A stretch of 32,554 nucleotides of DNA from Erysipelotrichaceae bacterium (lineage in GTDB: Bacteria > Bacillota_I > Bacilli_A > Erysipelotrichales > Erysipelotrichaceae), in the NCBI GenBank assembly GCA_017441765.1, contig JAFRVK010000043.1:1-32554 (forward strand), in the 5' to 3' direction. Below the pieces are notes generated by a model, which did not search any database, was not told where the DNA came from, and saw only the letters and a list, made by a program, of their open reading frames with translations. Below are positions 10,466 through 19,145 of the stretch, piece by piece (positions within the stretch are counted from its first letter, which is position 1; the number at the start of each line of letters is the position of its first letter). The translations under genes and the position numbers were made by a program.

Positions 10466-12226
10466 ATGAAAATAAACGATATTGCCTTTAGTCCATTTGA
10501 GGCTACTTCTTCTTATGGCTATTATGGCACCAACTATGATACAAAAAACGATACCCTGGTCTATGCCCTTGGCGGTTTAGGCGAGGTCGGCAAGAATATG
10601 TACTGCTTCGAACATGATGACGAGATCATCATCATCGATGCAGGAATCAAATTTCCGGATGATGAACTTCTGGGAATCGATTATGTCATTCCGGATTATA
10701 CCCATCTGATCAAAAGCAAGGATAAAATCAAAGCCCTGATCATTACCCACGGCCATGAGGATCATATTGGAGGGATCCCTTTCTTTCTGCTTTCCTGCCC
10801 AGTCAAGAATATCTATGCGCCGAGATTCGCGAAAGCGCTGATCGAAAAGAAACTGTCGGAGCGAAAGAAACTTGCTTCAACTGAAGTCATTGAAATCAAC
10901 GACGATTCCGCGATCACAACGAAATACTTCCGTATCGGTTTCTTTAATACGATCCATTCCATTCCGGATTCGTTAGGAGTACTGATCAACACACCAAACG
11001 GCAGAGTCGTCGAAACGGGAGACTTCAAATTCGACCTAACGCCGGTCGGACAGAATTCCGATTACCAGAAGATGGCCTATATCGGTGCGGCAGGCGTGAC
11101 CTTACTGATGTCAGACTCGACCAACGCCGAGGTGGATGGCTTCTCCATTTCCGAAAAACAGGTCGCTGCTGCGATCAACGATATCATGCGCAAGACCACA
11201 GGCAGAATCCTGATCTCGACGTTTGCTTCCAATGTCAACCGTCTGGCTCAGATCATCAAGGCTGCCAAAAACAATGGCAGAAAAGTACTGGTTTTGGGAA
11301 GATCCATGGAAAATGTTGTAGAGATCGGCCAGAATATGAAATTCATCGATGTACCGGAAGATACCTTCATCTCCCAGGAACTGGTCAATCAGTATCCTCC
11401 GGAGCAGCTTTGCATTGTCTGTACAGGATCGCAGGGCGAAGCCTTAGCTGCCTTAAGCAGGATCGCCAACGGTTCCCATAAGTATGTCAAAGTTATTCCG
11501 GGCGATACCGTTGTCTTCTCTTCAAATGCCATTCCAGGCAACGCGATCAACGTCGGCGGCATCGTCAACCAGCTGATGCGTAACGGTGCCAGAGTCCTGG
11601 AAAACAGTGCCTTGACTTCTCTGCATACCACAGGCCACGCCTCTCAGGAAGAACAGAAACTGATGTTGCAGCTGATCAAACCGAAGTATTTCATGCCGAT
11701 GCACGGGGAATACAAGATGCTCAAACTGCATGCCCAGTCTGCCATCGAAACAGGCATACCAAAAGAAAACTGCTTCATCTGTGCCAACGGAGATGCCCTG
11801 GTCCTGCATCAGGGGGAAGTCTACCGTTCCAATACCAGAATACAGACGGATGCCATCTTTGTGGATGGGAATGATATATCCGGTCTGTCTACTTCAGTCA
11901 TAAAAGACAGGAGAATATTGGCTGATAACGGGCTGGTCGCAGTCATCGTCTGTATTGATTCCAGAAGCAACAAGATCCTCTGCAGACCGGGTATCGTCTC
12001 AAGAGGCTTTGTCTATCTCAAAGAATCGCAGACACTGATCAAAGAAGCGGAAGTACTGACCTATGAAGCGCTGCGTAATGCGATGCGCCAGAAAGTCACC
12101 TTCGGCGATCTGAAGAACTGTATCAAGAATACGCTGGAACCTTTCTTATATGAGAAAACGCGAAGGAATCCGATCGTGATTCCGGTCATCCTGAACCATG
12201 TGGATGCATTAAAAAAAGAGAATTAA
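10466..12226 (+). CDS. rnjA: Ribonuclease J
   Basis: RNase J combines endonuclease and 5'-3' exonuclease activity and is central to mRNA turnover and rRNA maturation in Bacillota. The metallo-beta-lactamase core begins at YALGGLGEVGKNMY and has the metal motif HGHEDHIGG (His95, His97, Asp99, His100). The beta-CASP region includes GDFKFD, SDSTNAE, TGSQGEALAALSRIANGSHK and TTGHASQEEQ, and HGEYKMLKLHAQSA is the 5'-monophosphate/metal segment. The dimerising C-terminal domain is present. At 586 residues it is longer than Bacillus J1 because of about 20 extra N-terminal residues rich in Tyr and Ser. The start has a clear GGAGG site. The stop codon lies inside the terminator hairpin. Whether it equals J1 or J2 cannot be decided here. 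Confidence 0.95.
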   Translation: MKINDIAFSPFEATSSYGYYGTNYDTKNDTLVYALGGLGEVGKNMYCFEHDDEIIIIDAGIKFPDDELLGIDYVIPDYTHLIKSKDKIKALIITHGHEDHIGGIPFFLLSCPVKNIYAPRFAKALIEKKLSERKKLASTEVIEINDDSAITTKYFRIGFFNTIHSIPDSLGVLINTPNGRVVETGDFKFDLTPVGQNSDYQKMAYIGAAGVTLLMSDSTNAEVDGFSISEKQVAAAINDIMRKTTGRILISTFASNVNRLAQIIKAAKNNGRKVLVLGRSMENVVEIGQNMKFIDVPEDTFISQELVNQYPPEQLCIVCTGSQGEALAALSRIANGSHKYVKVIPGDTVVFSSNAIPGNAINVGGIVNQLMRNGARVLENSALTSLHTTGHASQEEQKLMLQLIKPKYFMPMHGEYKMLKLHAQSAIETGIPKENCFICANGDALVLHQGEVYRSNTRIQTDAIFVDGNDISGLSTSVIKDRRILADNGLVAVIVCIDSRSNKILCRPGIVSRGFVYLKESQTLIKEAEVLTYEALRNAMRQKVTFGDLKNCIKNTLEPFLYEKTRRNPIVIPVILNHVDALKKEN

Positions 12227-12239
12227 ATTCTCTTTTTTT
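12211..12239. terminator. Bidirectional terminator between rnjA and pfkA
   Basis: An almost perfect palindrome (AAAAAAAGAGAATT then AATTCTCTTTTTTT) with U-runs on both strands. It contains the rnjA stop codon (12224-12226) and lies 16 nt beyond the pfkA stop, so it ends both converging transcripts. Confidence 0.9.
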
Positions 12240-12255
12240 GTTGCAATAAACCAGA

Positions 12256-13215
12256 TCAGACCAGCCGATCAAACAGCCTGTAGAATTCTTTCCTGGTCGA
12301 CCTAGGCATCGAGATGCATTCTTCGATCGGCATGGAAACGATCTCGTTGTTCTGGATGCCGACACATTCTCCGCCTTTTCCTTCGATCAGAAGTTCTACC
12401 GCTTTCGCTCCCATTCTGGAAGCCAGCACTCTGTCGTATGGTGTCGGGGAACCGCCTCGCTGGATATGTCCAAGGATGGTTGCCCTGCCCGCAAAACCGG
12501 TTGCTTTGGAGATCTTATCTGCCAGATTCTGGACATCGCAGATCTTCTCCGATACGATGACGATTGCATGCGATTTCCCCAGTTTTTCCAGATACTTCAG
12601 CTTCTCGAGGACTGCTTCCTCATCATAGCCTGTCTCCGGGGTGATCACGACTTCCGCTCCGCAGGAGATGCCTGAATAGATCGCCAGGTCGCCGCAATGG
12701 TTACCCATGACTTCGACGACGGAACAGCGGTGATGCGAGTTGGACGTATCTCTGAGCTTATCCACGCATTCGACGATCGTATTCAGTGCCGTATCGAAGC
12801 CGATCGTAAAGTCCGTACCTTCGATATCATTGTCGATCGTACCAGGCAATCCGATACAGTTGATGCCATGCTTCGTCAGGGATGCTGCACCTCTGTACGT
12901 ACCATCGCCACCGATGACGACGACCGCATCCACATTATTTTCCTTCAGCTTTTCGACTCCCTTCATCAGGACCGCTTCTTCCTTGAATTCCGGCAATCTG
13001 GCACTTCCTAATATTGTGCCGCCTGTCGCGATCGTCTCCGAAACCGAGCTTCTCTTGAAAGGAACATACAGTCCTTCCACCAGTCCCCTGTAGCCATCCT
13101 TGATGCCTACGACTTCGATTCCGCTCATCAGCGCCGTTCTTGTGACTGCTCGGATCGCTGCATTCATCCCCGGCGAATCTCCGCCTGAGGTCAATACACC
13201 TATTTTCTTTATCAT
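12256..13215 (-). CDS. pfkA: ATP-dependent 6-phosphofructokinase
   Basis: PfkA phosphorylates fructose-6-phosphate to fructose-1,6-bisphosphate, the committed step of glycolysis. The 319-residue protein has GGDSPGMNAAIRAV at the N-terminus, GGDGTYRGA (the Gly after GGD marks ATP rather than pyrophosphate use), the catalytic TIDNDIEGTDFTIGFDTA and RCSVVEVMGNHCGDLA. The last motif has Asn where Bacillus and E. coli enzymes have Arg (MGR). The ATG overlaps the dnaI stop by 4 nt, making pfkA the last gene of the trmB-polA-dnaI operon, an unusual place for a glycolytic gene that is more often linked to pyk. Confidence 0.96.
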   Translation of the reverse strand: MIKKIGVLTSGGDSPGMNAAIRAVTRTALMSGIEVVGIKDGYRGLVEGLYVPFKRSSVSETIATGGTILGSARLPEFKEEAVLMKGVEKLKENNVDAVVVIGGDGTYRGAASLTKHGINCIGLPGTIDNDIEGTDFTIGFDTALNTIVECVDKLRDTSNSHHRCSVVEVMGNHCGDLAIYSGISCGAEVVITPETGYDEEAVLEKLKYLEKLGKSHAIVIVSEKICDVQNLADKISKATGFAGRATILGHIQRGGSPTPYDRVLASRMGAKAVELLIEGKGGECVGIQNNEIVSMPIEECISMPRSTRKEFYRLFDRLV

Positions 13216-14078
13216 ACCTGTGTTCTCCTTCTCATATTTTCTCCCGTTAAGACAAAATCATCTGCCAGGATATCGATTCTTTCTAAAAGACGTTTTGCTT
13301 TCATCAGGTTGGACTTTTCTTTGCGGTCATACTGATAATGCTTCAACAGTTCTTCCTTGCTCAGATTGGACGTAAAGACCGTCAGAAGCTGATTCTCGAG
13401 ACGATACTCCAAGATCCCCAGCAAGATATCATCCCGGATGAATTCGGATACGCTCTCCGATCCGATGTCATCCAGAAAGAGATAGTCTGCTTTCTTCAAG
13501 GCATTGATACTCTTCTGGGCAATTTCAGGATTGCTATAGATGTTGTTGCGGATCTCGTAGAAAAAGTCAGAAACTTTTACGAATGCGACCTTCTCATTGT
13601 TTTTGACCAGAGAATTCGCCAAAGCGACACAGAGATAAGTCTTCCCTACCCCTAAGTCTCCATAGATGTACAGGCCCTTATGGCTCTTCTTCAGCAGGAT
13701 CGCTGCCAGCAACGCATACAATCTTTCCTGCTTCTCTGTGTATCGGATATTGTTCATATCAAGGTCTAACAGTTGGTTCGGAATATCGCAGTAAAGATAC
13801 TTGTCCTTGAGATTGCTTTTCTCTTCAACTTTCAGTGCATACGGACAGTATTCGATCTCTTCCATCAGGATATCATCAAAACTGAACGCAAGCCTCTGTC
13901 CCTTGGATAATTGTATGCAGTGATCAAGACCTTTGCAGTTCCTGCACAGCTCGCGTGATTCCAGCACTCTTAAGAAACTGTTGTAATGATCACTGAGATA
14001 TGCATCTGAAAAGCCATATCTTTCGATAAGCTCACGCATGTAGAGATCGTCTTTGATCATTTCAATATCTTTTGTCAT
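13212..14078 (-). CDS. dnaI: Primosomal protein DnaI (helicase loader)
   Basis: DnaI loads the replicative helicase onto DNA in Bacillota. The N-terminal domain (about 1-100) holds a likely zinc site with Cys45, Cys48, His53/Cys54 and Cys78 (CRNCKGLDHC...EYCPY). The AAA+ domain follows with Walker A YGDLGVGKTYLC (about 139-150), Walker B YLFLDDIGSE and sensor motifs TVFTSNLSKEEL. Length is 288 residues; Bacillus DnaI is about 310. The ATG overlaps the dnaB stop codon by 4 nt, as expected for the conserved dnaB-dnaI pair. Confidence 0.95.
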   Translation of the reverse strand: MTKDIEMIKDDLYMRELIERYGFSDAYLSDHYNSFLRVLESRELCRNCKGLDHCIQLSKGQRLAFSFDDILMEEIEYCPYALKVEEKSNLKDKYLYCDIPNQLLDLDMNNIRYTEKQERLYALLAAILLKKSHKGLYIYGDLGVGKTYLCVALANSLVKNNEKVAFVKVSDFFYEIRNNIYSNPEIAQKSINALKKADYLFLDDIGSESVSEFIRDDILLGILEYRLENQLLTVFTSNLSKEELLKHYQYDRKEKSNLMKAKRLLERIDILADDFVLTGENMRRRTQV

Positions 14079-15220
14079 TTCTTTCCCATCATTTTCAGTA
14101 TCGCATCCAGTTCATCGGTACTGATTTCCATATTGCTGCTGTCATCGTAGACAGGTTCCTTTTCTTCTTCTCTGGCGCGCTGGCGTCCTTCGTTCAGCCT
14201 GCTTAATGCCTTGCCTGGATCATTCACATCATTGCGATGGAAATCCGCAGCGATCGGATAGAGATAGTTCTCCAACAGACGGTTGTTGCAGGTCTTCAGC
14301 GTATGCTGGATCAGCACATTGATGACCGCTTTGTTCAGATGATACTTGAACGCAAGATTATAGAGGATCTTCTTGTCGTAGTCCGTGACTTCCTTGCCAT
14401 CCTGCAGATTCATCAGATAGGTCTGGCAATCCACATCGTATTCATCTTCTTTGACTCTCTGGTAATCGGTTCTTGCTTTCATGCAAAGATAGCGCAGTTC
14501 ATTGAGATTGAACTCTTCCTTGCTGCGGTTGACGGCAGTCGCCACATAGGAACGCATCTTTTCATAGTTGATGCCATAGAGATCTGCCAGGGTCGCGATC
14601 GTACGCAGAACTTCATCCGTCCGGTAACGCAAAGGAAACATCAGTGAGGAGATATCTTTCAGGAAAACGTTGATATCAAATAACGTATTGTAGCTGTAGC
14701 GGATCGGATTGCTGCTGACGAGATAGCTTTCCTCGTTCATGGTCCACTTGCTTAGATCGTTGGCGGATAATACTTTGCTGATGTCTTCATAGCCATAGTA
14801 GTTATCAGGGCTCTTCATCGTTGAAAGGATGCTGCGGTAGTAATTTCCCGAGGTCTTCATGATAAATTCACGGACCAGGATATCGTCTCTGATGAATTCC
14901 TGCATCTTCATCGGTTCATTGAAGATCAGTACATAGCGGTCTTCCTGTTTCAGTGTCTTGACAAGGCGATATATATTGAGAAGTTCAAGATCTTTTTCAA
15001 AGAGATCGATGGAAATATTCAGTGATGTCAGCACATCATTGATCTCTTCAAAAGACAGCTGGGAGCCTTTCAGGACAAAGTATTCATAGAGGACCAGGGC
15101 ATCATTTCCGATCAGCGGAGCATAGAAAAAAACCAGGGAACGCATGTGTTCGTTGGTTAGTTCTAAGCGGATATCGGTCTTATATTTTTCCTTTCCTAGC
15201 ATCGGATCTCTTGCAGCCAT
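14075..15220 (-). CDS. dnaB: Replication initiation and membrane attachment protein DnaB
   Basis: This is the Bacillota DnaB, a DnaD-like protein that acts with DnaD and DnaI in helicase loading, not the helicase. The 381-residue protein has an N-terminal winged-helix part (about 10-110) beginning LELTNEHMRSLVFFYAPLIG, a DnaB/DnaD helical domain (about 200-330, with YNLAFKYHLNKAVINVLI) and an acidic tail. The start used here overlaps the mutM-coaE stop by 25 nt; an alternative ATG at 15202 would overlap it by only a few bases. Neither has a strong ribosome site, so the start is uncertain. The dnaB-dnaI order and position after coaE match other Bacillota. Confidence 0.9.
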   Translation of the reverse strand: MAARDPMLGKEKYKTDIRLELTNEHMRSLVFFYAPLIGNDALVLYEYFVLKGSQLSFEEINDVLTSLNISIDLFEKDLELLNIYRLVKTLKQEDRYVLIFNEPMKMQEFIRDDILVREFIMKTSGNYYRSILSTMKSPDNYYGYEDISKVLSANDLSKWTMNEESYLVSSNPIRYSYNTLFDINVFLKDISSLMFPLRYRTDEVLRTIATLADLYGINYEKMRSYVATAVNRSKEEFNLNELRYLCMKARTDYQRVKEDEYDVDCQTYLMNLQDGKEVTDYDKKILYNLAFKYHLNKAVINVLIQHTLKTCNNRLLENYLYPIAADFHRNDVNDPGKALSRLNEGRQRAREEEKEPVYDDSSNMEISTDELDAILKMMGKK

Positions 15221-16572
15221 TCTTCCAGAGAAGAATGGAGTTCCTGTAAACTACCATTATTATATATGATTTTATCGGCTCTTTTCTTTTTTTCTGAAAC
15301 GGACATCTGCTTTTTCAGACGGCGCAGAGCTTCGGATTTGCTCATAGAACGGTTTTTAAGGCGTTCCAGGAGGATTTTCTGGTTGGTAACGATCAGCAGG
15401 TTCTGATCGAAATAACGGTCCCATCTGGCTTCAAAAAGCAATGGAACTTCCGCAAAGAGGAGTTCTTCCTTGTGTTCATTCAGACGTTCCAGGATCAGAG
15501 GATGCATGATGTCTTCCAGTTCTTTCTTTCTGGATGCATCATTGAAGACCAAAGAAGACAATGCTTTCTTGTCCAGTTCCCCATTGTTGATGCATTCCGG
15601 GAATGTCTTCTTTACCGCTTCATAACCGGCATTGCCTTTCTCAAGAAGATTCCGGTTTTCTTCATCGCAGTCGAAAACGGTATAGCCTTTTTCTCTTAAG
15701 TATCTTGAGACTTCGCTCTTGCCCGAACCGATGCTTCCGGTGATTGCGATCCTCGTCTGTTTCTTGAGCTTCTGGCAGTTTGGACAGTAATAGGTTCCTC
15801 TTCCTCCGATCACGGTCTTTTGGATCTTGGTATGGCAGATCGGACAGTTGTCGATCGTATGGACCATCAGATCCAGTTGAAACAGACCGGTCACGCCTAA
15901 GGAAGACGTATAGGAACGGATGGTCGTGCCTCCCGCCTGGATGGCTTCATTGAGGATCCTTCCTGTTTCATGGATCATTGTCCGGATCTCTTTGTCATCC
16001 AGAAGATCTGCCCTGCTTCTGGGATCGATCTTCATCGCAAACAGGATCTCATCCGCATAGATGTTTCCGATCCCCGCCACAAATGACTGATCAAGCAATA
16101 CCGTCTTGATCGGTGTCTTTTTATTCTTCAGATAGTCTCTGCAGTATTCAAGATTGAACTTATCCGAAAACGGTTCCGGACCGAGATCTTTGAAGTTCTC
16201 ATATTCCTCATCCTTTTCGATCAGTTCCATCCTGCCGAATTTGCGTACATCGTTGTAGCGAAGCTGCTTTCCGTCATCGAGAACAAAAATCACGTGGTCA
16301 TGTTTACTGATGGGAGTTTTTTCATCAAGGATATAGTACTTTCCTTCCATCCTCAGATGCGATACCAGCGTGAGATCATCCATTTCAAAAAGCAGATACT
16401 TCCCTCTGCGTTTGAAAGTACGGAAATGCTGTCCGATCAGCGACTGCTTAAAACGTTTCTCTGAACAGGAAACGATGGGCTTATATAAAATTCTAATATC
16501 CGTAATGGCACGGTCTTTGATCCGTAAAGCTAATGTGTCAAGAACGGTCTGTACTTCAGGCAGTTCAGGCAT
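15196..16572 (-). CDS. Fusion: formamidopyrimidine-DNA glycosylase MutM + dephospho-CoA kinase CoaE
   Basis: One 458-residue frame holds two complete enzymes. Residues 1-270 are MutM/Fpg, which removes 8-oxoguanine: the catalytic N-terminus MPELPEV (Pro1 after Met removal, Glu2), Lys58 in RRGKYLLF, YNDVRKFGRMEL, the GIGNIYADEILF helix, and a zinc finger with Cys243, Cys246, Cys263, Cys266. Residues about 274-458 are CoaE, which phosphorylates dephospho-CoA: P-loop GSIGSGKS (279-286), YTVFDCDEENR, HPLILERL, the VPLLFEA motif and the C-terminal KKRADKIIYNNGSLQEL. The linker is only about four residues. No ATG, GTG or TTG suited to separate CoaE synthesis exists at the junction. Separate adjacent mutM and coaE genes are the usual Bacillota arrangement. 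The stop of polA abuts the start. Confidence 0.93.
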   Translation of the reverse strand: MPELPEVQTVLDTLALRIKDRAITDIRILYKPIVSCSEKRFKQSLIGQHFRTFKRRGKYLLFEMDDLTLVSHLRMEGKYYILDEKTPISKHDHVIFVLDDGKQLRYNDVRKFGRMELIEKDEEYENFKDLGPEPFSDKFNLEYCRDYLKNKKTPIKTVLLDQSFVAGIGNIYADEILFAMKIDPRSRADLLDDKEIRTMIHETGRILNEAIQAGGTTIRSYTSSLGVTGLFQLDLMVHTIDNCPICHTKIQKTVIGGRGTYYCPNCQKLKKQTRIAITGSIGSGKSEVSRYLREKGYTVFDCDEENRNLLEKGNAGYEAVKKTFPECINNGELDKKALSSLVFNDASRKKELEDIMHPLILERLNEHKEELLFAEVPLLFEARWDRYFDQNLLIVTNQKILLERLKNRSMSKSEALRRLKKQMSVSEKKKRADKIIYNNGSLQELHSSLEEWLQEIRC

Positions 16573-19145
16573 TATTTGGCCTCGTACCAGTCTCTTCCGA
16601 TGGCTAACGAAGTATCCAGACGCGTCTTCATCTTGTAGGCGTTCATCATGATTTCCGGAATGGCTTCCTTCATCCGTTCGACTTCCTCGTCCGGGACATC
16701 GAAAATCAGTTCGTCATGGACCTGCAATATCAGTTTCGATTTCAGTCCTTTTTCTTTCAGGAAATCGAACGCTTTGATCATGGCGATCTTGATGATGTCG
16801 GCAGCGCTGCCCTGGATCGACGCGTTCATCGCAGCACGCTTGCCGAATTCCCGCATCATATAGTTTCTATCATTGATCTCATTGATGTATCTGCGCCGGT
16901 TCAGAATGGTTTTCACATAGCCGTTCTTCTGACAGAATTCGACCTGCGAGTCCAGATATTCTTTGATCCTTGGATAGGTCAGGAAATAGTCGTCGATATA
17001 GCGTTTTGCGTCTTTAAAAGACAACTGTGTCTGATTGGCCAGTCCGAAATCACTGATGCCATAGACCACGCCGAAATTCACGGCTTTCGCATGACGGCGG
17101 TCCAGATCGCCGACTTCTTCCCTTCTTAATCCGAAGATGTCCATCGCGGTCTTGGTGTGGATATCGATGCCGGAATTGAAGGCCTCGATCATCTTTTCTT
17201 CATCTGCCAGAGAAGATAAGACACGCAGTTCGACCTGGGAATAGTCGGAGCTCATCAGGAAAGAGTCCGGGGATGCTTTGAAGGCTTTGCGGATCTCTTT
17301 GGATTCATCATCCCTAATGGATATATTCTGCAGATTCGGGTCATAGCTCGAAAGTCTTCCGGTGGCCGTAATGGTCTGGGAGAAGATGGTATGGATCCGT
17401 CCGTCCGGTGTGATGTATTTCTTCAGTCCTTCCGCGTACGTCGAATACAGTTTTGCATATTTGCGCCAGTCCAGGATATAGGCGATGACAGGATGGTAAT
17501 CGATGAGCTTGTTCAGGACTTCCGCATTGGTGGAACCTTTCTTGAGATCCGGAAGATCCAGTTCATCATATAAGACTTCAGCCAGCTGTTTCGGAGAGCC
17601 GATATTGAACTCATGGCCGATGGAATCGTAGATCTTCTTTTCCAATGCATCGATCTTTTCCTTGGTTTCCAGAGCGATCTTGTCCAGTTCTTTTCCGTCA
17701 CAGACGATTCCGGCATTTTCCATTGCATATAATACGTAGGTCAACGGCACTTCGATATCGCTGTAGAGCGATTCCATCTCTTTCTGTTTCAGTTCTTTTT
17801 TCAGACGCTCATAGACCTGTTTTAAAGGCACTGCGACGCGATTGAGATAGCTGAGGATATCTGCTTCCTTGTATTCGAAAAGCTTCTTGATCGTCCCGAA
17901 AACGTCCTTGATTTCAGGAATATCGATGTCGCAGTAGTTCTTAATGATCGTCTTGAGATCGGTATTATAGTTGTTGGCTAGAAAAGCCATCAGCATGATA
18001 TCTTCATTGTTCTTTCCTAAAGAAAGATGATTGTACTCGAAACAATGCAGTACAGCCTTCAGGTCATAGAAAATCTTCTTGCTGTCACCGGATAGGAAAG
18101 ACAAGATATCCGTATCTTTCAAGAGATCTTCAAACATGATATATTCCGCTTCATTTTCATTCACGAAACATAGACCGATGATCTTGCGTTCATAGTAAGA
18201 GAACTCATCCGACACGACATAGATGATCGGTTCCTTGAATAAGGATAAAGAGATCTTCCTGACTGTCTTGACTTTCTCTTCGACCTTCGGAACGTCTTTC
18301 TCGTTCTCCCGGATCAAGGAGTTCATTTCATACTTATGATAAAAGGCATTCTTTCCGGCGCTGTTGATGTGAACCTTGAAATCCTCAAGATCATTCGGGA
18401 TCTCGACATCGGTCTTGATGGTCGCCAGCATCTTGGACAGGAAACAGGAGTCTTTGTCTTTCAGAAGCTTTTCCTGCAGCTTGCCTTTGATCTCATCGAT
18501 ATGTTCATAGATGCCCTCGCAGCTCTGGTAGTCATTCAGAAGCTTGACCGCAGTCTTGTCTCCCACGCCTTCGACACCCTTGATATTGTCCGATTTATCT
18601 CCTGCAAGGCCCTTGTAGTCGATGATCTGTTTCGGTGTCAGTCCATACTCTTCCATCAAGGCTTTCTCATCCATCCTGGCAATATCCGACATGCCCTTGC
18701 GCATCACATAGACGCTGGTCGTATCATCGATCAGCTGCAGCATATCCCTATCGCTTGACAGGATACAGGTCTCGAAATCGTATTTCTTTGCCAAAGAACC
18801 GATGATGTCATCGGCTTCGATATCGTCAAATTCGAGATACGGAAGATCATACGCTTCCAGCATCTCTCTCACCAGATCGAACTGCATCGCCAGTTCCGGC
18901 GGTGTCTCTCTTCTACCCGCCTTGTAGTCAGGCATCATCTCATGGCGGAAGGTATGTTTCCCCTTATCAAAAGCGACGACACAGTAGTCAGGCTGAATTT
19001 CTTTTAAAGCCTTGTTCAGCATATTCGCAAAGGCATATACCGCATTGGTATATACGCCCTTGCTGGTCTGCATGACATTACCGTAGCTCGTCGCATAATA
19101 AGCTCTGAATAGGACGGAATTCCCGTCGATCAGCAACAGTTTCAT
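16572..19145 (-). CDS. polA: DNA polymerase I
   Basis: Pol I fills gaps in excision repair and removes Okazaki primers. At 857 residues it has a 5' nuclease domain (about 1-290; LLIDGNSVLFRAYYA, FDDIEADDIIGSLA, GDKSDNIKGVEGVGDKTA), a degenerate 3'-5' exonuclease domain (about 300-470) and an intact polymerase domain: motif A SSDYSQVELRVLSSLADE, O-helix motif B RRHAKAVNFGVVYGISDFG, motif C LQVHDELIFDVP. In the exonuclease region the DxE metal motif is replaced (YVVSDEFSYY) and I see no intact second acidic set, so proofreading is probably absent, as in Bacillus Pol I. It sits immediately before mutM-coaE, a classic repair-gene neighbourhood. Confidence 0.97.
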   Translation of the reverse strand: MKLLLIDGNSVLFRAYYATSYGNVMQTSKGVYTNAVYAFANMLNKALKEIQPDYCVVAFDKGKHTFRHEMMPDYKAGRRETPPELAMQFDLVREMLEAYDLPYLEFDDIEADDIIGSLAKKYDFETCILSSDRDMLQLIDDTTSVYVMRKGMSDIARMDEKALMEEYGLTPKQIIDYKGLAGDKSDNIKGVEGVGDKTAVKLLNDYQSCEGIYEHIDEIKGKLQEKLLKDKDSCFLSKMLATIKTDVEIPNDLEDFKVHINSAGKNAFYHKYEMNSLIRENEKDVPKVEEKVKTVRKISLSLFKEPIIYVVSDEFSYYERKIIGLCFVNENEAEYIMFEDLLKDTDILSFLSGDSKKIFYDLKAVLHCFEYNHLSLGKNNEDIMLMAFLANNYNTDLKTIIKNYCDIDIPEIKDVFGTIKKLFEYKEADILSYLNRVAVPLKQVYERLKKELKQKEMESLYSDIEVPLTYVLYAMENAGIVCDGKELDKIALETKEKIDALEKKIYDSIGHEFNIGSPKQLAEVLYDELDLPDLKKGSTNAEVLNKLIDYHPVIAYILDWRKYAKLYSTYAEGLKKYITPDGRIHTIFSQTITATGRLSSYDPNLQNISIRDDESKEIRKAFKASPDSFLMSSDYSQVELRVLSSLADEEKMIEAFNSGIDIHTKTAMDIFGLRREEVGDLDRRHAKAVNFGVVYGISDFGLANQTQLSFKDAKRYIDDYFLTYPRIKEYLDSQVEFCQKNGYVKTILNRRRYINEINDRNYMMREFGKRAAMNASIQGSAADIIKIAMIKAFDFLKEKGLKSKLILQVHDELIFDVPDEEVERMKEAIPEIMMNAYKMKTRLDTSLAIGRDWYEAK

